Positions 1 through 8,521 of a stretch of DNA of 28,370 nt are shown one piece after another; within the stretch, counting starts at the first letter, position 1; the number at the start of each line of letters is the position of its first letter. The notes beneath the pieces were generated by a model, which was not told the DNA's origin, searched no databases, and was given only the letters and a program-made list of their open reading frames with translations. The stretch is from positions 1 to 28,370 of the forward strand of contig JADHVS010000038.1 in NCBI GenBank assembly GCA_016783865.1, written 5' to 3'. The position numbers and the translations under genes were made by a program. Source of the DNA: Bacteroidales bacterium. GTDB taxonomy: Bacteria; Bacteroidota; Bacteroidia; Bacteroidales; SM23-62.

Positions 1-12
1 AAGCATACATGC

Positions 13-246
13 CTATACTTTAATTTGGGCTTTGCTGCACCAATAATGAATAAGGTCTGGATTCTCATTCCCTCTGTTTATTTCGACAAAGGTACTTCGC
101 TTATCTACAACAGTTATCTTCACTCGTGATATTGTTTCACCATCGCGAACTTTAATCTATTTGGGTAATATACCCTGCATTACGTGATTTCTAGCACATT
201 CTTTTGAAATCCAATGGATTAAATTACACCCATATCCTTTACCAGT
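13..246 (-). pseudogene. possible degraded coding remnant
   Basis: One minus-strand frame reads as protein-like sequence down to a TAG at 13-15, but it is cut by an in-frame TAG at 157-159 and bounded upstream by a TAA just beyond 246. The downstream part contains the stretch VRDGETISRVKITVVDKR and looks coding-like in composition. I recognise no family. It could be the remains of a gene in the AT-rich block at the left edge, or simply chance open sequence. I see nothing else in the first 270 bases. Confidence 0.2.
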
Positions 247-350
247 AATTTAATATTTCATAACTTTATGTGAACTTCAATCATAAGAACATGAAAAGAT
301 TAATGATTTTCACCGTTCTCATTCACAATTTCCTAATTAATGATTTCTTA

Positions 351-917
351 ATGTTGAAGCATTATAAAGAATTTAGAAAATTGAAGAAATTACTAAATAC
401 AACATTGATAAGCATTTTTATTATCAATTGTAGTTATTCACAAACTGCGGACTTTTATATAAGTAAAGGCAAGGATGCAAATAACAAAGAAGAGTACAAC
501 TTGGCTGTTTACTATTTTGATTTAGCATTAAAGCTTGACTCCATTAATTTTGCAGCACACGATGAGAGAGGATTAGCAAAATATAATTTGGGAAGGTTTG
601 ATGATGCTATTGCAGATTATGAAAAGGCAATTTCTATAAATGATAAGATGCCGAGTCCATATTTTGGAATTGGATCTGTTAAAAGTACCCAACTAAAATA
701 TTATGAAGCAATTAATTACTATTCAATATCCATAGAAAAATCCCTGGCAATTGGAGATACGGAATTTGCCGGTGCATCGTATTTTATTAGAGGTGCAACA
801 AAAAGTGATTTGGGAGATGAACAAGGAATGTTTGAAGATTATAGAGAAGCTGAAAAATTAGGTAATTTGGTGGCGAAAGAAATTTTAAGATTATACGAGA
901 GCATTAAATTACCCTAA
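351..917 (+). CDS. small exported TPR-repeat protein
   Basis: A 188-residue protein if started at the ATG at 351. The frame is open back to a GTG at 270, with other ATGs at 291 and 303. I prefer 351 because it places a lysine-rich n-region directly before a hydrophobic stretch ending NCSYSQ, a normal Bacteroidota signal peptide ending. The mature part is a run of tetratricopeptide helices: a first repeat with DLALKLD, a clear second repeat with AKYNLGRFDDAIADYEKAI, and a third with YYEAINYYSISIEKS, then a partial helix pair. TPRs act as protein-protein scaffolds, and the exact partner cannot be inferred. The gene is strikingly AT-rich compared with the window right of 2.3 kb and lies in the suspected island next to tRNA-Leu. 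Confidence 0.7.
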   Translation: MLKHYKEFRKLKKLLNTTLISIFIINCSYSQTADFYISKGKDANNKEEYNLAVYYFDLALKLDSINFAAHDERGLAKYNLGRFDDAIADYEKAISINDKMPSPYFGIGSVKSTQLKYYEAINYYSISIEKSLAIGDTEFAGASYFIRGATKSDLGDEQGMFEDYREAEKLGNLVAKEILRLYESIKLP

Positions 918-957
918 GGAGTATTCCCAAACTAGAATATTAGAAGTGAATTACCAA

Positions 958-1641
958 TTAATAATATAAATCGTCATAAAATAAGTCTGAATTTCTAGTT
1001 CTTGAAGTGTATTTTAAATATGGGAACTTTTTTGAAAGATGTTTAAACAATGCCTTTGTTACCTGTTCTGAACTACTGCCAATTGTTCCAGAATAAGTAT
1101 GCTCATATTTCCATAATAATTTTGAGTCTGATCCATCATGTATGGTAATTGCAACTCCCACAGTATTAGTTGGACCCCACAAACCTAATAAAAAAGCCAT
1201 AGCCACTGCACCTCCAGTTGACATCGGTTGTGAGGTTATTATATTACCTGAAAGAACTGCATCAACACCCAGATGACTTGCCAAATCTTCTTTAGAGTAA
1301 TCCCGAAGCAATTGATAATTTATGTTATTCTGATTCAGTATATTGTTAGTTTTTGAAACATCCTGGAAATCTATAGTATATGAATCAATTCTTTGAAGAA
1401 ATCTCGTATATAACTGATCTTGGAAATATCTTCCAAGGTCTTCTTCATTCTTCTTAATTTCGTCAACAGTAACACCTTCAGGCAATTTTCGATATTGAAC
1501 AGTTACATTTAGGGGAGTAATTGCAATTAATTTATGTTGTCTTTGCCTTTGTGGAAAATCTGGGGCTTTGTAAACAACAGCGCAACATGTAATTACTAAA
1601 AGAAAAACTCCAGATAGGAGTCCGATAATGATTTTTTTCAC
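958..1641 (-). CDS. putative lipoprotein, uncharacterised
   Basis: A 227-residue protein with a short basic n-region (MKKIII), a hydrophobic core and a lipobox ending VITC, giving a probable lipidated Cys19. The mature part has a strand-like opening (KLIAITPLNVTVQYRKLPEG), a region resembling the oligomer-forming lipoproteins of the CsgG/GNA1162 type (SHLGVDAVLSGNII, where a paralogue-dependent name is built), and a hydrophobic glycine-rich segment around residues 143-160. That resemblance is weak and by eye only. It faces the TPR gene convergently, with 40 bases between the stops. AT-rich like its neighbour. Function unknown; envelope location is the only firm inference. Confidence 0.65.
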   Translation of the reverse strand: MKKIIIGLLSGVFLLVITCCAVVYKAPDFPQRQRQHKLIAITPLNVTVQYRKLPEGVTVDEIKKNEEDLGRYFQDQLYTRFLQRIDSYTIDFQDVSKTNNILNQNNINYQLLRDYSKEDLASHLGVDAVLSGNIITSQPMSTGGAVAMAFLLGLWGPTNTVGVAITIHDGSDSKLLWKYEHTYSGTIGSSSEQVTKALFKHLSKKFPYLKYTSRTRNSDLFYDDLYY

Positions 1642-1813
1642 TGCTAAATATTTTCATTAATTATTGTGAAAAAACCTGAAAAGAAAGAATATTGTATTTT
1701 ATATTTTGTGAATTGGTAAATTTTGAAGTATATATAATAAATAAATTTAATAATTATTCTTCTCTTTGCAAACACTTAAATCCTTGAACAAACCGCAACT
1801 CCTAGCACAACCA

Positions 1814-1855
1814 TCAAAATAGAAATGCCTCAACTAATTAATAGTCAAGGCATTT
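1814..1855 (-). terminator. probable terminator after tRNA-Leu
   Basis: On the minus strand, directly downstream of tRNA-Leu, AAATGCCT (1848-1855) pairs perfectly with AGGCATTT (1823-1830). Four further inner pairs, two of them G-U, close a nine-base AT-rich loop. A moderately U-rich tail follows (TCTATTTT). Consistent with intrinsic termination of the tRNA transcript. Confidence 0.55.
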
Positions 1856-1868
1856 ATTACAATTACTG

Positions 1869-1954
1869 TACCCGGGGCGGGACTTGAACCCGCACGGGCA
1901 TTGCGGCCCACTGGATTTTAAGTCCAGCGCGTCTACCAATTCCGCCACCCGGGC
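1869..1954 (-). tRNA. tRNA-Leu (anticodon TAA)
   Basis: An 86-nt type II tRNA read on the minus strand. The acceptor GCCCGGG pairs with CCCGGGT (first pair G-U) followed by discriminator A. The D-arm has the GGTAGACGC pattern of leucine tRNAs, the anticodon stem CTGGA/TCCAG encloses loop CTTAAAA, giving anticodon TAA, and a long variable arm precedes the TTCAAGTCC T-loop region. CCA is not encoded. Its 3' end faces the AT-rich block at 1-1800. Confidence 0.97.
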
Positions 1955-1963
1955 CCTTGGAAG

Positions 1964-1991
1964 TGAAGAGTGACGAGTGAAGTGTGAAGAG
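1964..1991. repeat. heptamer array A (4 units)
   Basis: Four tandem 7-mers in exact register: TGAAGAG twice, TGACGAG once, TGAAGTG once, followed by a partial unit. The array begins nine bases from the 5' end of tRNA-Leu. Same unit family as the arrays at 5114 and 5240. A G/T-rich tract follows around 2007-2020. Confidence 0.85.
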
Positions 1992-2079
1992 AGTGTTTGA
2001 GATTTGGGACTGGGGTGTGTAAGATTTCATCCTGAAGAATCATCCTCAAAATCCCCCTCCCATATATCACATCCCTTCC

Positions 2080-2110
2080 AAAAAAAAATCCCGCTACGGG
2101 ATCTTTTCTT
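2080..2110 (-). terminator. terminator for tRNA-Gly, probably bidirectional
   Basis: Stem ATCCCG (2088-2093) and CGGGAT (2097-2102) with a three-base loop. On the minus strand it is followed by an uninterrupted run of T (from the A-run 2080-2088). On the plus strand a TCTTTTCTT tail gives it some activity in the other direction. It is placed to end the tRNA-Gly transcript. Confidence 0.75.
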
Positions 2111-2111
2111 C

Positions 2112-2148
2112 CGATTCACACGTCACACGTCACGCGTCACGCGTCACG
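2112..2148. repeat. heptamer array B (5 units)
   Basis: Read on the minus strand as 7-mers: TGACGCG twice, TGACGTG twice, TGAATCG once, all in one register between 2112 and 2146, plus two further matching bases. The TGAATCG unit is the same as the main unit of the array at 23271. It lies between the 3' end of tRNA-Gly and its terminator, so it should be part of the transcribed trailer. Confidence 0.85.
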
Positions 2149-2154
2149 TTTAAG

Positions 2155-2227
<73 letters not shown>

Positions 2228-2235
2228 ATAAAAAA

Positions 2236-2263
2236 GTTGCAAGTTGCTGGTTGCAAGTTACAA
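2236..2263. repeat. heptamer array C (4 units)
   Basis: Four 7-mers on the plus strand: GTTGCAA twice, GTTGCTG once, GTTACAA once, ending in a partial GTTGG. On the minus strand these read as CAACTTG/TAACTTG units, the same family as the array at 18731. The array starts nine bases upstream of tRNA-Gly and lies between that gene and its predicted promoter. A 12-base direct duplication rich in G and T (2268-2291) follows. Confidence 0.85.
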
Positions 2264-2302
2264 GTTGGTGTGGGAGTGGGTGTGGGCATGGTAAAGGGAA
2301 GG

Positions 2303-2332
2303 CAAATTTAAAGCAATTTTTAAATAATCAAA
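2303..2332 (-). promoter_or_regulatory. Bacteroidota-type promoter for tRNA-Gly
   Basis: Minus strand TAAATTTGC (-7 box, CAAATTTA at 2303-2310) preceded after an 18-base spacer by TTTG (2329-2332) inside a T-run. This matches the Bacteroidota primary-sigma consensus TTTG-N19-21-TAnnTTTG closely. The start site would lie near 2297, giving about 70 bases of leader before tRNA-Gly that include heptamer array C. Confidence 0.6.
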
Positions 2333-2410
2333 AATAAATTGTGTTCAAAGTAACCAAGGTGGAAATACTATGATTCACTTTACTCCTCTCCCACCTCTCA
2401 TACAAACGAT

Positions 2411-5044
2411 TCACGGTTTATCTAATCCAGTGATCTTCTTGATCTCATTCAACTTATTCAGTGCCTCAATCGGGGTCAGGTTATCGATGTCGAGGTGCTT
2501 GATCTCATCCCTGATCTGCTTCAGTACAGGGTCGTCCAGCTGGAAGAAGGTGGTCTGGAATCCTTCGCGGCTGGAGGCCAGATCGCCAACAGGCTTGGTA
2601 AGCGACTGTTTCTGGTGCGATTTTTCCAGCTCCTCAAGTATCACGCCGGCACGATAAACCACCGACCGCGGCATTCCCGCCATCCTGGCAACATGGATCC
2701 CGAAACTATGCTCACTGCCACCCGGTTCCAGTTTCCGTAAAAAGATCACCTTGTTTTTTAATTCCTTTATAGAGACATTAAAATTCCTTACCCGCTTATA
2801 TGCTGTCTCCATCTCATTGAGCTCATGATAGTGTGTGGCAAACAGGGTTTTGGCTTTCCCCACAGGATGTTCATGAATAAACTCAACCATGGCCCAGGCA
2901 ATCGAAATCCCATCATAAGTGGCTGTCCCCCTGCCAATCTCGTCCAGCAATATCAGGCTCCGCTCTGAAAGGTTATTTAAAATACTGGCCGCCTCATTCA
3001 TCTCTACCATAAAGGTCGATTCACCGAGGGATATATTATCCGAAGCCCCCACCCGGGTAAAGATCTTATCCACCCAGCCGATCTTTGCAGAAGCTGCAGG
3101 GACATAACAACCCATCTGGGCCATCAGGGTGATCAGGGCCGTCTGCCTGAGCAGTGCCGACTTCCCCGACATATTGGGACCTGTAAGAATAATGATCTGC
3201 TGCTCCTTGTTATCGAGAAATACATCATTGGGTATATATTCCTCATCGATTGGTAACTGTTTCTCGATGACCGGATGCCTTCCTTCCTTTATATCTATTA
3301 TTTGGGAATGGTTCACTTCGGGCCTGACATACCGGTTTTCAACCGACACATTTGCAAAAGCAAACAGGCAGTCCAGTTTTGCTACCAGGGCTGCATTCAG
3401 CTGGATAGCCGGGATATAATCAAATATACTGAGTACCAGGTTGTTGAACAACTCAGTCTCAAGGATTAGTATCTTTTCTTCTGCACCCAGGATTTTCGAT
3501 TCATAGGTCTTTAGCTCTTCCGTTATATATCTCTCTGCGCTAACAAGGGTCTGTTTCCTGATCCACTCTTCCGGCACTTTATCCTTGTGGGTATTTCTGA
3601 CCTCAATATAGTATCCGAACACATTATTAAAGCCCACTTTCAGGGAGGGTATGTTTGTGTTCTTTATCTCCCTTTCCTGCAGTTTTACCAGGTAATCCTT
3701 TCCTGAAGAAATGATTTCACGCAGTTCATCCAGCTCATCAGACACACCATTTGCTATCACATGGCCCTTATTCACCAGGTTGGGCGGATCATGACTGATC
3801 TCTTTTTCAATCTTGTCGCGAATCGTAGCACATGGATTCAACTGTTCAGCTATCTTTTTTAGTCCCTCAACCGGGGATTTCTCCAGAATATCCTGTAAGG
3901 TTTCCACCGCCGACAAAGCAGTCTTCAGGTGAGCTACCTCCCGTGGCGAGATCCGCAAAGCTGCCACTTTGGAAATGATGCGTTCGAGGTCGCCCATGAC
4001 CTTTAACTGTTCTTCCAGTCCTGCCCGCAATTCCTCATCATTAATAAAGCACTCTACGATATTCAATCGTTCGTTGATCGGGACCACATCCTTAAGCGGC
4101 AATGCCATCCATCTCTTCAGCATACGGGCCCCCATGGGAGTAATGGTTTTGTCCAATACCTCATACAACGTTTTCGCACCTTCATTGATAGAATGAAAAA
4201 GCTCCAGGTTACGAATGGTAAACTTATCCAGCCAAACATAATGATCCTCCTCTATCCTGCTTAAGGAGGTGATATGATCGGTCTGCTGATGCTCTGTGAT
4301 CTCAAGATATTGTAGGATTGCCCCGGCAGCAATGATCCCGAAAGTAAGATTTTGAATTCCAAATCCTTTCAGGGAAGTGGTCTGAAACTGCTTCAATAGC
4401 CGGTCGCGTGCCGTATCTTCGGTATATACCCAGTCGTCTAGCTTAAAGGTCAAAAAATTATCCCCGAAAACTTCGAAAAATTCTTTCTGCCTCGCTTTTT
4501 CGATCAATACCTCTTTAGGCTGAAAGCTGCTCACTAACTTGTCGATGTATTCAAAAGTCCCCTGGGCCGTTAAAAACTCCCCCGTTGAAATATCCAGAAA
4601 AGATACTCCGGCCATTTGTTGCGAAAAATATATGCTGGCCAGAAAATTATTCTCTTTATGGTTTAATACATTATCATTAAAGGAAACTCCCGGGGTTACC
4701 AGCTCAGTAATTCCCCTCTTAACTATTTTCTTTGTCAGTTTGGGATCTTCGAGTTGTTCGCAAATGGCAACACGTTGTCCTGCCCTGACAAGCTTGGGCA
4801 GGTAAGTATCCAGAGCATGGTGCGGGAAACCGGCCAGCTCAACAAAACTGGCTGCACCATTGGCCCGTTTGGTAAGTGTGATGCCAAGTATCTGTGAAGA
4901 TCGTATGGCATCCTCACCAAAGGTCTCATAAAAATCCCCTACCCGGAACAGTAGAATCGCATCGGGATGTTTGGCCTTGATGCTGTTGTACTGCTTCATC
5001 AACGGCGTGTTCACATATTTGGAGGAATCAACCACTGAAGACAT
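2411..5044 (-). CDS. mutS: DNA mismatch repair protein MutS
   Basis: An 877-residue MutS1, which recognises base mismatches and small loops and recruits MutL. The N-terminal mismatch-recognition domain carries the diagnostic GDFYETF motif, with Phe38 and Glu40 as the stacking Phe-X-Glu pair. Connector, lever and clamp domains follow (about 130-580). The C-terminal ATPase has Walker [10 protein letters not shown] at 622-630, the STFMVEM motif, Walker [12 protein letters not shown] at 697-707, and the conserved THYHEL at about 737-742. Full length for the family. The start at 5044 fits because the MutS N-terminus conventionally begins just before the TPLMKQY motif, seen here at 13-19. It stands alone, with its own -7 promoter box ten bases upstream; no mutL is in the window. 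Confidence 0.98.
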   Translation of the reverse strand: MSSVVDSSKYVNTPLMKQYNSIKAKHPDAILLFRVGDFYETFGEDAIRSSQILGITLTKRANGAASFVELAGFPHHALDTYLPKLVRAGQRVAICEQLEDPKLTKKIVKRGITELVTPGVSFNDNVLNHKENNFLASIYFSQQMAGVSFLDISTGEFLTAQGTFEYIDKLVSSFQPKEVLIEKARQKEFFEVFGDNFLTFKLDDWVYTEDTARDRLLKQFQTTSLKGFGIQNLTFGIIAAGAILQYLEITEHQQTDHITSLSRIEEDHYVWLDKFTIRNLELFHSINEGAKTLYEVLDKTITPMGARMLKRWMALPLKDVVPINERLNIVECFINDEELRAGLEEQLKVMGDLERIISKVAALRISPREVAHLKTALSAVETLQDILEKSPVEGLKKIAEQLNPCATIRDKIEKEISHDPPNLVNKGHVIANGVSDELDELREIISSGKDYLVKLQEREIKNTNIPSLKVGFNNVFGYYIEVRNTHKDKVPEEWIRKQTLVSAERYITEELKTYESKILGAEEKILILETELFNNLVLSIFDYIPAIQLNAALVAKLDCLFAFANVSVENRYVRPEVNHSQIIDIKEGRHPVIEKQLPIDEEYIPNDVFLDNKEQQIIILTGPNMSGKSALLRQTALITLMAQMGCYVPAASAKIGWVDKIFTRVGASDNISLGESTFMVEMNEAASILNNLSERSLILLDEIGRGTATYDGISIAWAMVEFIHEHPVGKAKTLFATHYHELNEMETAYKRVRNFNVSIKELKNKVIFLRKLEPGGSEHSFGIHVARMAGMPRSVVYRAGVILEELEKSHQKQSLTKPVGDLASSREGFQTTFFQLDDPVLKQIRDEIKHLDIDNLTPIEALNKLNEIKKITGLDKP

Positions 5045-5054
5045 TTAAATCATT

Positions 5055-5062
5055 CAAAGGTA
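5055..5062 (-). promoter_or_regulatory. -7 promoter box of mutS
   Basis: Minus strand TACCTTTG, an exact match to TAnnTTTG, ten bases before the mutS ATG. No clear -33 TTTG is seen at the expected distance. Confidence 0.5.
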
Positions 5063-5113
5063 GATGAAAATATATGGAGTTTGAAGTGTTACTAACAGCT
5101 TGTTGATAAAAAA

Positions 5114-5134
5114 GTGAAGAGTGACGAGTGAAGA
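5114..5134. repeat. heptamer array D (3 units)
   Basis: Three plus-strand 7-mers: AGTGAAG twice around one AGTGACG, i.e. the TGAAGAG/TGACGAG units of array A. It is followed at about 5144-5168 by an 8-base repeat (TTTAAGGA twice, then a degenerate copy). Confidence 0.8.
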
Positions 5135-5239
5135 GAAAGAAAGGGTTTAAGGATTTAAGGATCTTAGGGGCCAAGTGGAGAGTTGGATCTGGGTAGTGGG
5201 AATTATTACATTCATATCCCAAACCTCACACTCACTCAT

Positions 5240-5267
5240 CTCTTCACTCTTCACTCGACACTCTTCA
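5240..5267. repeat. heptamer array E (4 units, inverted to D)
   Basis: Four plus-strand 7-mers: CTCTTCA three times and CTCGACA once. These are the reverse complement of TGAAGAG/TGTCGAG, so arrays D and E form an inverted pair around about 105 bases that contain no gene. Confidence 0.85.
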
Positions 5268-5445
5268 CTGTCCGTAACCGGACACGTCATGTTCCGATTC
5301 GAACACTTCAAAGGTTGCAGGTATATCCAGGATTAACATTTAATTAACACAAAAACTGCAACTTACGAACTTTGGCATAATAAGTGAAGATTCCGGAAGT
5401 GGTTGTTCATAAGATTTCGCTCAATTGCAATTGAATTAAAAAAAA

Positions 5446-5474
5446 GATCCCCGGTTTCGGCGCAACCGGGGATC
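5446..5474 (-). terminator. strong intrinsic terminator, minus strand
   Basis: Perfect 11-bp stem GATCCCCGGTT / AACCGGGGATC with a seven-base loop. On the minus strand it is followed directly by eight T residues; on the plus strand there is no T-run. No recognised gene lies upstream on the minus strand: the next feature to the right is susC on the other strand. It therefore probably ends a short untranslated or leader-type RNA begun between 5480 and 5790. A 15-codon minus-strand ORF (5526-5479, MQLFFIFSTLILLRC) stops five bases before the stem. Confidence 0.75.
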
Positions 5475-5660
5475 AGGTTCAACATCTTAAGAGTATTAGA
5501 GTAGAAAAGATGAAGAATAATTGCATGTAAATTTAATCCTTTTTGATAAAAATTCAAGGTTTATCTATAGGAAAATAATTATTCATACTCTAGACCCCTG
5601 ATTTACTGCAGTTTAGTTTTTACCTATCTGTAATAATTCTCTAAAAGATTGTTGGATCTA

Positions 5661-5697
5661 CAGGTGCCCGGCTCATCAAAGACGGGCGCCTGTTTTT
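5661..5697 (+). terminator. intrinsic terminator upstream of susC
   Basis: CAGGTGCCCG (5661-5670) pairs with CGGGCGCCTG (5683-5692) with one G-U, closing a 12-base loop, then five T residues. It points along the plus strand and ends 100 bases before the susC start, so it would stop either a short upstream RNA or the susC leader itself (attenuation). There is no plus-strand gene between mutS and this point. Confidence 0.65.
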
Positions 5698-5796
5698 AAG
5701 TAACAAGTGATTGTATCTATACTTAGTGGCTCTAAGATACTGACAATCAATACTAAAATGTGGCTTTTTTGTTTCACTAATCCTAAATATTAGCTT

Positions 5797-7314
5797 ATGA
5801 AAAGGTTTTACGCTTTTTTTGCATTTATCCTTATGTTGAGTTTTCAACTGGTAAGTGCACAATTTCAGATTACAGGGAAGGTAACATCTTCAGAAGATGG
5901 CAGCCCCCTACCAGGTGTTGCAGTAGTTATCAAGGGTACCACCAGTGGTTCGGTAACGAACCTTGATGGGGATTATATCCTGGAAGTACCCGGTAACGCA
6001 ACATCACTCATCTTTAGTTTTATAGGGATGCAGACACAGGAAGCGGCTATTGAAGGCCAGACTGTGGTTGATGTGTCCCTGGTACCAGATGCGATCGGAA
6101 TCGATGAAGTAGTCGTTACGGCAATGGGAATCCGCCGGGAAGCCAAGGCCCTGGGCTACGCTACCGAATCCGTAAGTGGCGATGAACTTCTCGGATCCGG
6201 AGAAACGAATGTGATCCAGTCGCTTGCCTCGAAAGCTGCAGGTGTACAGATCGTCAGTTCCGCCGGCACACCCGGTGCATCTTCTAAAATAACCCTGAGG
6301 GGAAATTCAACCTTTACCGGTGAAAACCAGCCCCTGATCATCGTGGATGGTGTTCCGATCGACAACAGTACCCAGCGGACTGTGGCTGGAGACTATCCAT
6401 ACAACGAAGGTCTGCAGGGTGTAAACTATTCAAACAGGGCCATTGATCTTAACCCTGAAGACATTGAATCGGTGACTATCCTGAAAGGTCCAGCCGCAGC
6501 AGCTTTGTATGGCGTCAGGGCAGGTGCCGGAGCCATTGTATATACCACAAAACGTGGAAGTTATGGCAGGGGTCAGGGCATCAAAGCCACCTACAGTTTT
6601 ACTGCTGACATCAGCCAGGTCAACAAATTACCCGAACTCCAGATGACATGGGCACAGGGTAACGGGGGAGGCGAACCAGACGGAGCAGGCGGTTGGGAAC
6701 AGGGAACCTATGATGTAGCCGATTTTGGACCGGATATGCTATTTGATACAGAAGATGATCAGGCTCTTTCGTGGGGAACTGCAAACAGCTGGGGACCAAA
6801 AATTGCAGATCTGCCTGGCGTCACAGCCACCGATAACCTGGCTGCATTTTTCCAGACAGGAACAGGCTTAACCCATAACCTTTCACTGATGGGAGGGACA
6901 GACGTTTCTTCGTTCCGCCTGTCGATCAACAGAACGGACCAGGATGGCATCGTACCCAATTCCTATTTCGATAAAACATCCATCCGGTTAACATCTGATG
7001 CGAATATCACTGCAAAATGGAAAATGGGAGGAACGGTAAATTACATTTCAAGTGCAGGACAAAGAACACAGAATGGAAGTAACCTGTCCGGAGTAATGCT
7101 GTCACTGACACGCTGCCCGGCCAGCTACAACCTGAATGACGATGAGTATGGTTACGAATTCCCTACAGGCCAGCAAAGGCAATATTACTTTCCCTATGAC
7201 AATCCCTGGTGGTCGGTATACAATAACGTATTGAATGACAAGACCGACAGGGTACTGGGAAGTGCTTACCTGAACTGGAACCCCCTCTCCTGGCTTACGC
7301 CCAATCCGGGATAA
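5797..7314 (+). CDS. SusC/RagA TonB-dependent transporter, N-terminal fragment
   Basis: A 505-residue open frame carrying the first half of a SusC-family outer-membrane transporter. Signal peptide MKRFYAFFAFILML ending VSAQ; a carboxypeptidase-regulatory-like domain (about 23-105, starting QITGKVTSSEDGSPLPGVAV); the TonB-box-like IDEVVVTAMG; then the plug (QPLIIVDGVPIDN, DIESVTILKGPAAAALYG) and early barrel strands. The frame ends abruptly at a TAA at 7312 after NWNPLSW, where a complete SusC would continue for several hundred residues. The rest of the protein resumes in another frame from about 7290, with the middle of the barrel missing. As sequenced, no functional transporter can be made. 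It could be a true pseudogene or an assembly error. SusC proteins import nutrients through the outer membrane together with SusD. Confidence 0.9.
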   Translation: MKRFYAFFAFILMLSFQLVSAQFQITGKVTSSEDGSPLPGVAVVIKGTTSGSVTNLDGDYILEVPGNATSLIFSFIGMQTQEAAIEGQTVVDVSLVPDAIGIDEVVVTAMGIRREAKALGYATESVSGDELLGSGETNVIQSLASKAAGVQIVSSAGTPGASSKITLRGNSTFTGENQPLIIVDGVPIDNSTQRTVAGDYPYNEGLQGVNYSNRAIDLNPEDIESVTILKGPAAAALYGVRAGAGAIVYTTKRGSYGRGQGIKATYSFTADISQVNKLPELQMTWAQGNGGGEPDGAGGWEQGTYDVADFGPDMLFDTEDDQALSWGTANSWGPKIADLPGVTATDNLAAFFQTGTGLTHNLSLMGGTDVSSFRLSINRTDQDGIVPNSYFDKTSIRLTSDANITAKWKMGGTVNYISSAGQRTQNGSNLSGVMLSLTRCPASYNLNDDEYGYEFPTGQQRQYYFPYDNPWWSVYNNVLNDKTDRVLGSAYLNWNPLSWLTPNPG

Positions 7315-8480
7315 GCCCACTTCCATATACCTCAAAGACTTATTACCTGGCTCCGTTTATCACCGACGGATTTACCAGTGGTGTCGGATTTCCATACCTT
7401 GGCAACAACGGTTTCGGAATCTCGTCAACATTGGGGAATCCCGATCTTAAACCGGAAAAAGTAACAGGAAAAGAAGTGGGTGCAGACCTGAGATTCCTCA
7501 TGGGAAGATTGAACGTTGACTTCACCTATTATAACCAGGTAACAACGGATATCCTGGTGCTCAGGCCCGTTGCAGCTACAACCGGTTTCCGCTACATGCG
7601 GTCCAATACGGGTGAAATGCTGAACAAAGGCGTTGAAATCGTCCTGTCAGGTGATCCTGTAAGGACTTCCTCCTTCAACTGGAATATCAGCGTGAACTGG
7701 GCAAAAAACTACAACGAAGTGCTTAACCTCGCTGAGGGTGTGGATGAGATCCAGCTCGAATCCGGATTCTCAGATATCGGCTCTTACGCGATTGTCGGGG
7801 ACGCCTACGGAGCTTTCTATGGTACACAATGGATCCATGATGACAATGGCAATATTGTCATTAATCCGGACGACGGACTGCCTTATTCAGATCCCTTTGA
7901 AGGCAATATCGGGAATCCTTTCCCGGAATGGATGGGAGGTGTAAGAAATACCTTCAGTTTCAAAGGATTAACACTGACCGCATTGCTTGATATACGCCAG
8001 GGACAGAGTGTATGGTGCGGTACATATGCCAGGTTGAACAGGCTTGGCCGTACAGAAGAATCAGCCGACCGTGAAAGAATGTATGTTGTGCCGGGTGTGC
8101 TTGCCACGGGTGAAGATGCCGATGGCAATCCTATTATCGGAACCGCGACAAACGACATCGAGATCTCAGCATACGATTATTTTACCAAATTCGTGGGCGA
8201 CTTCGGAAGCGTTGCAAAGGAACAGGCTATATGGGATGCATCATGGGTACGCCTGAGAGAAGTCGGTTTGTCCTATAAAATCAACCTGAGGGATAAGATC
8301 CCCGTCATTCAGACACTTGACATAGGGGTTTCCGGGAGGAATTTATGGCTGAAGACCGATTACCCGGGTGTGGATCCTGAGACAAGCCTTCTTGGTGCAG
8401 GCTCCAACATTAACGGCTGGGATTACTTCAACATGCCGGGTACGAAATCCTATATCTTTACCCTTAAGGTTGGATTTTAA
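7290..8480 (+). CDS. SusC/RagA TonB-dependent transporter, C-terminal fragment
   Basis: The second half of the broken SusC, in a different frame. Homologous reading begins at about 7290 (LAYAQSGISPLPYTSKTYY), overlapping the tail of the N-terminal fragment. The first possible start codon for independent translation is a TTG at 7431, giving 349 residues. It contains the usual late-barrel landmarks: LGNPDLKPEKVTGKEVGADL, NTGEMLNKGVEIVLSG, the FPEWMGG loop, and a final strand ending FTLKVGF that provides the terminal Phe needed for barrel insertion. Eleven bases separate it from the frame of the SusD-like gene. Without signal peptide and plug it cannot work by itself. Confidence 0.85.
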   Translation: MAYAQSGISPLPYTSKTYYLAPFITDGFTSGVGFPYLGNNGFGISSTLGNPDLKPEKVTGKEVGADLRFLMGRLNVDFTYYNQVTTDILVLRPVAATTGFRYMRSNTGEMLNKGVEIVLSGDPVRTSSFNWNISVNWAKNYNEVLNLAEGVDEIQLESGFSDIGSYAIVGDAYGAFYGTQWIHDDNGNIVINPDDGLPYSDPFEGNIGNPFPEWMGGVRNTFSFKGLTLTALLDIRQGQSVWCGTYARLNRLGRTEESADRERMYVVPGVLATGEDADGNPIIGTATNDIEISAYDYFTKFVGDFGSVAKEQAIWDASWVRLREVGLSYKINLRDKIPVIQTLDIGVSGRNLWLKTDYPGVDPETSLLGAGSNINGWDYFNMPGTKSYIFTLKVGF

Positions 8481-8521
8481 AACTAAATGAAATGAATTGT
8501 AAAAAATCAAACTATATGGTT

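Noticed and set aside
270..350. Upstream GTG/ATG starts for the TPR protein
   Set aside because: They would add a second hydrophobic segment before the signal peptide; the ATG at 351 gives a normal signal peptide.
2370..2657. Plus-strand open frames across mutS
   Set aside because: They lie opposite a full-length mutS with intact motifs and show no family features; they are shadows.
5363..5557. 64-residue minus-strand ORF upstream of mutS
   Set aside because: It runs through the 11-bp terminator hairpin and its T-run and has no protein-like features; more likely non-coding. Only the shorter leader-like ORF that stops before the stem was kept as a possibility.
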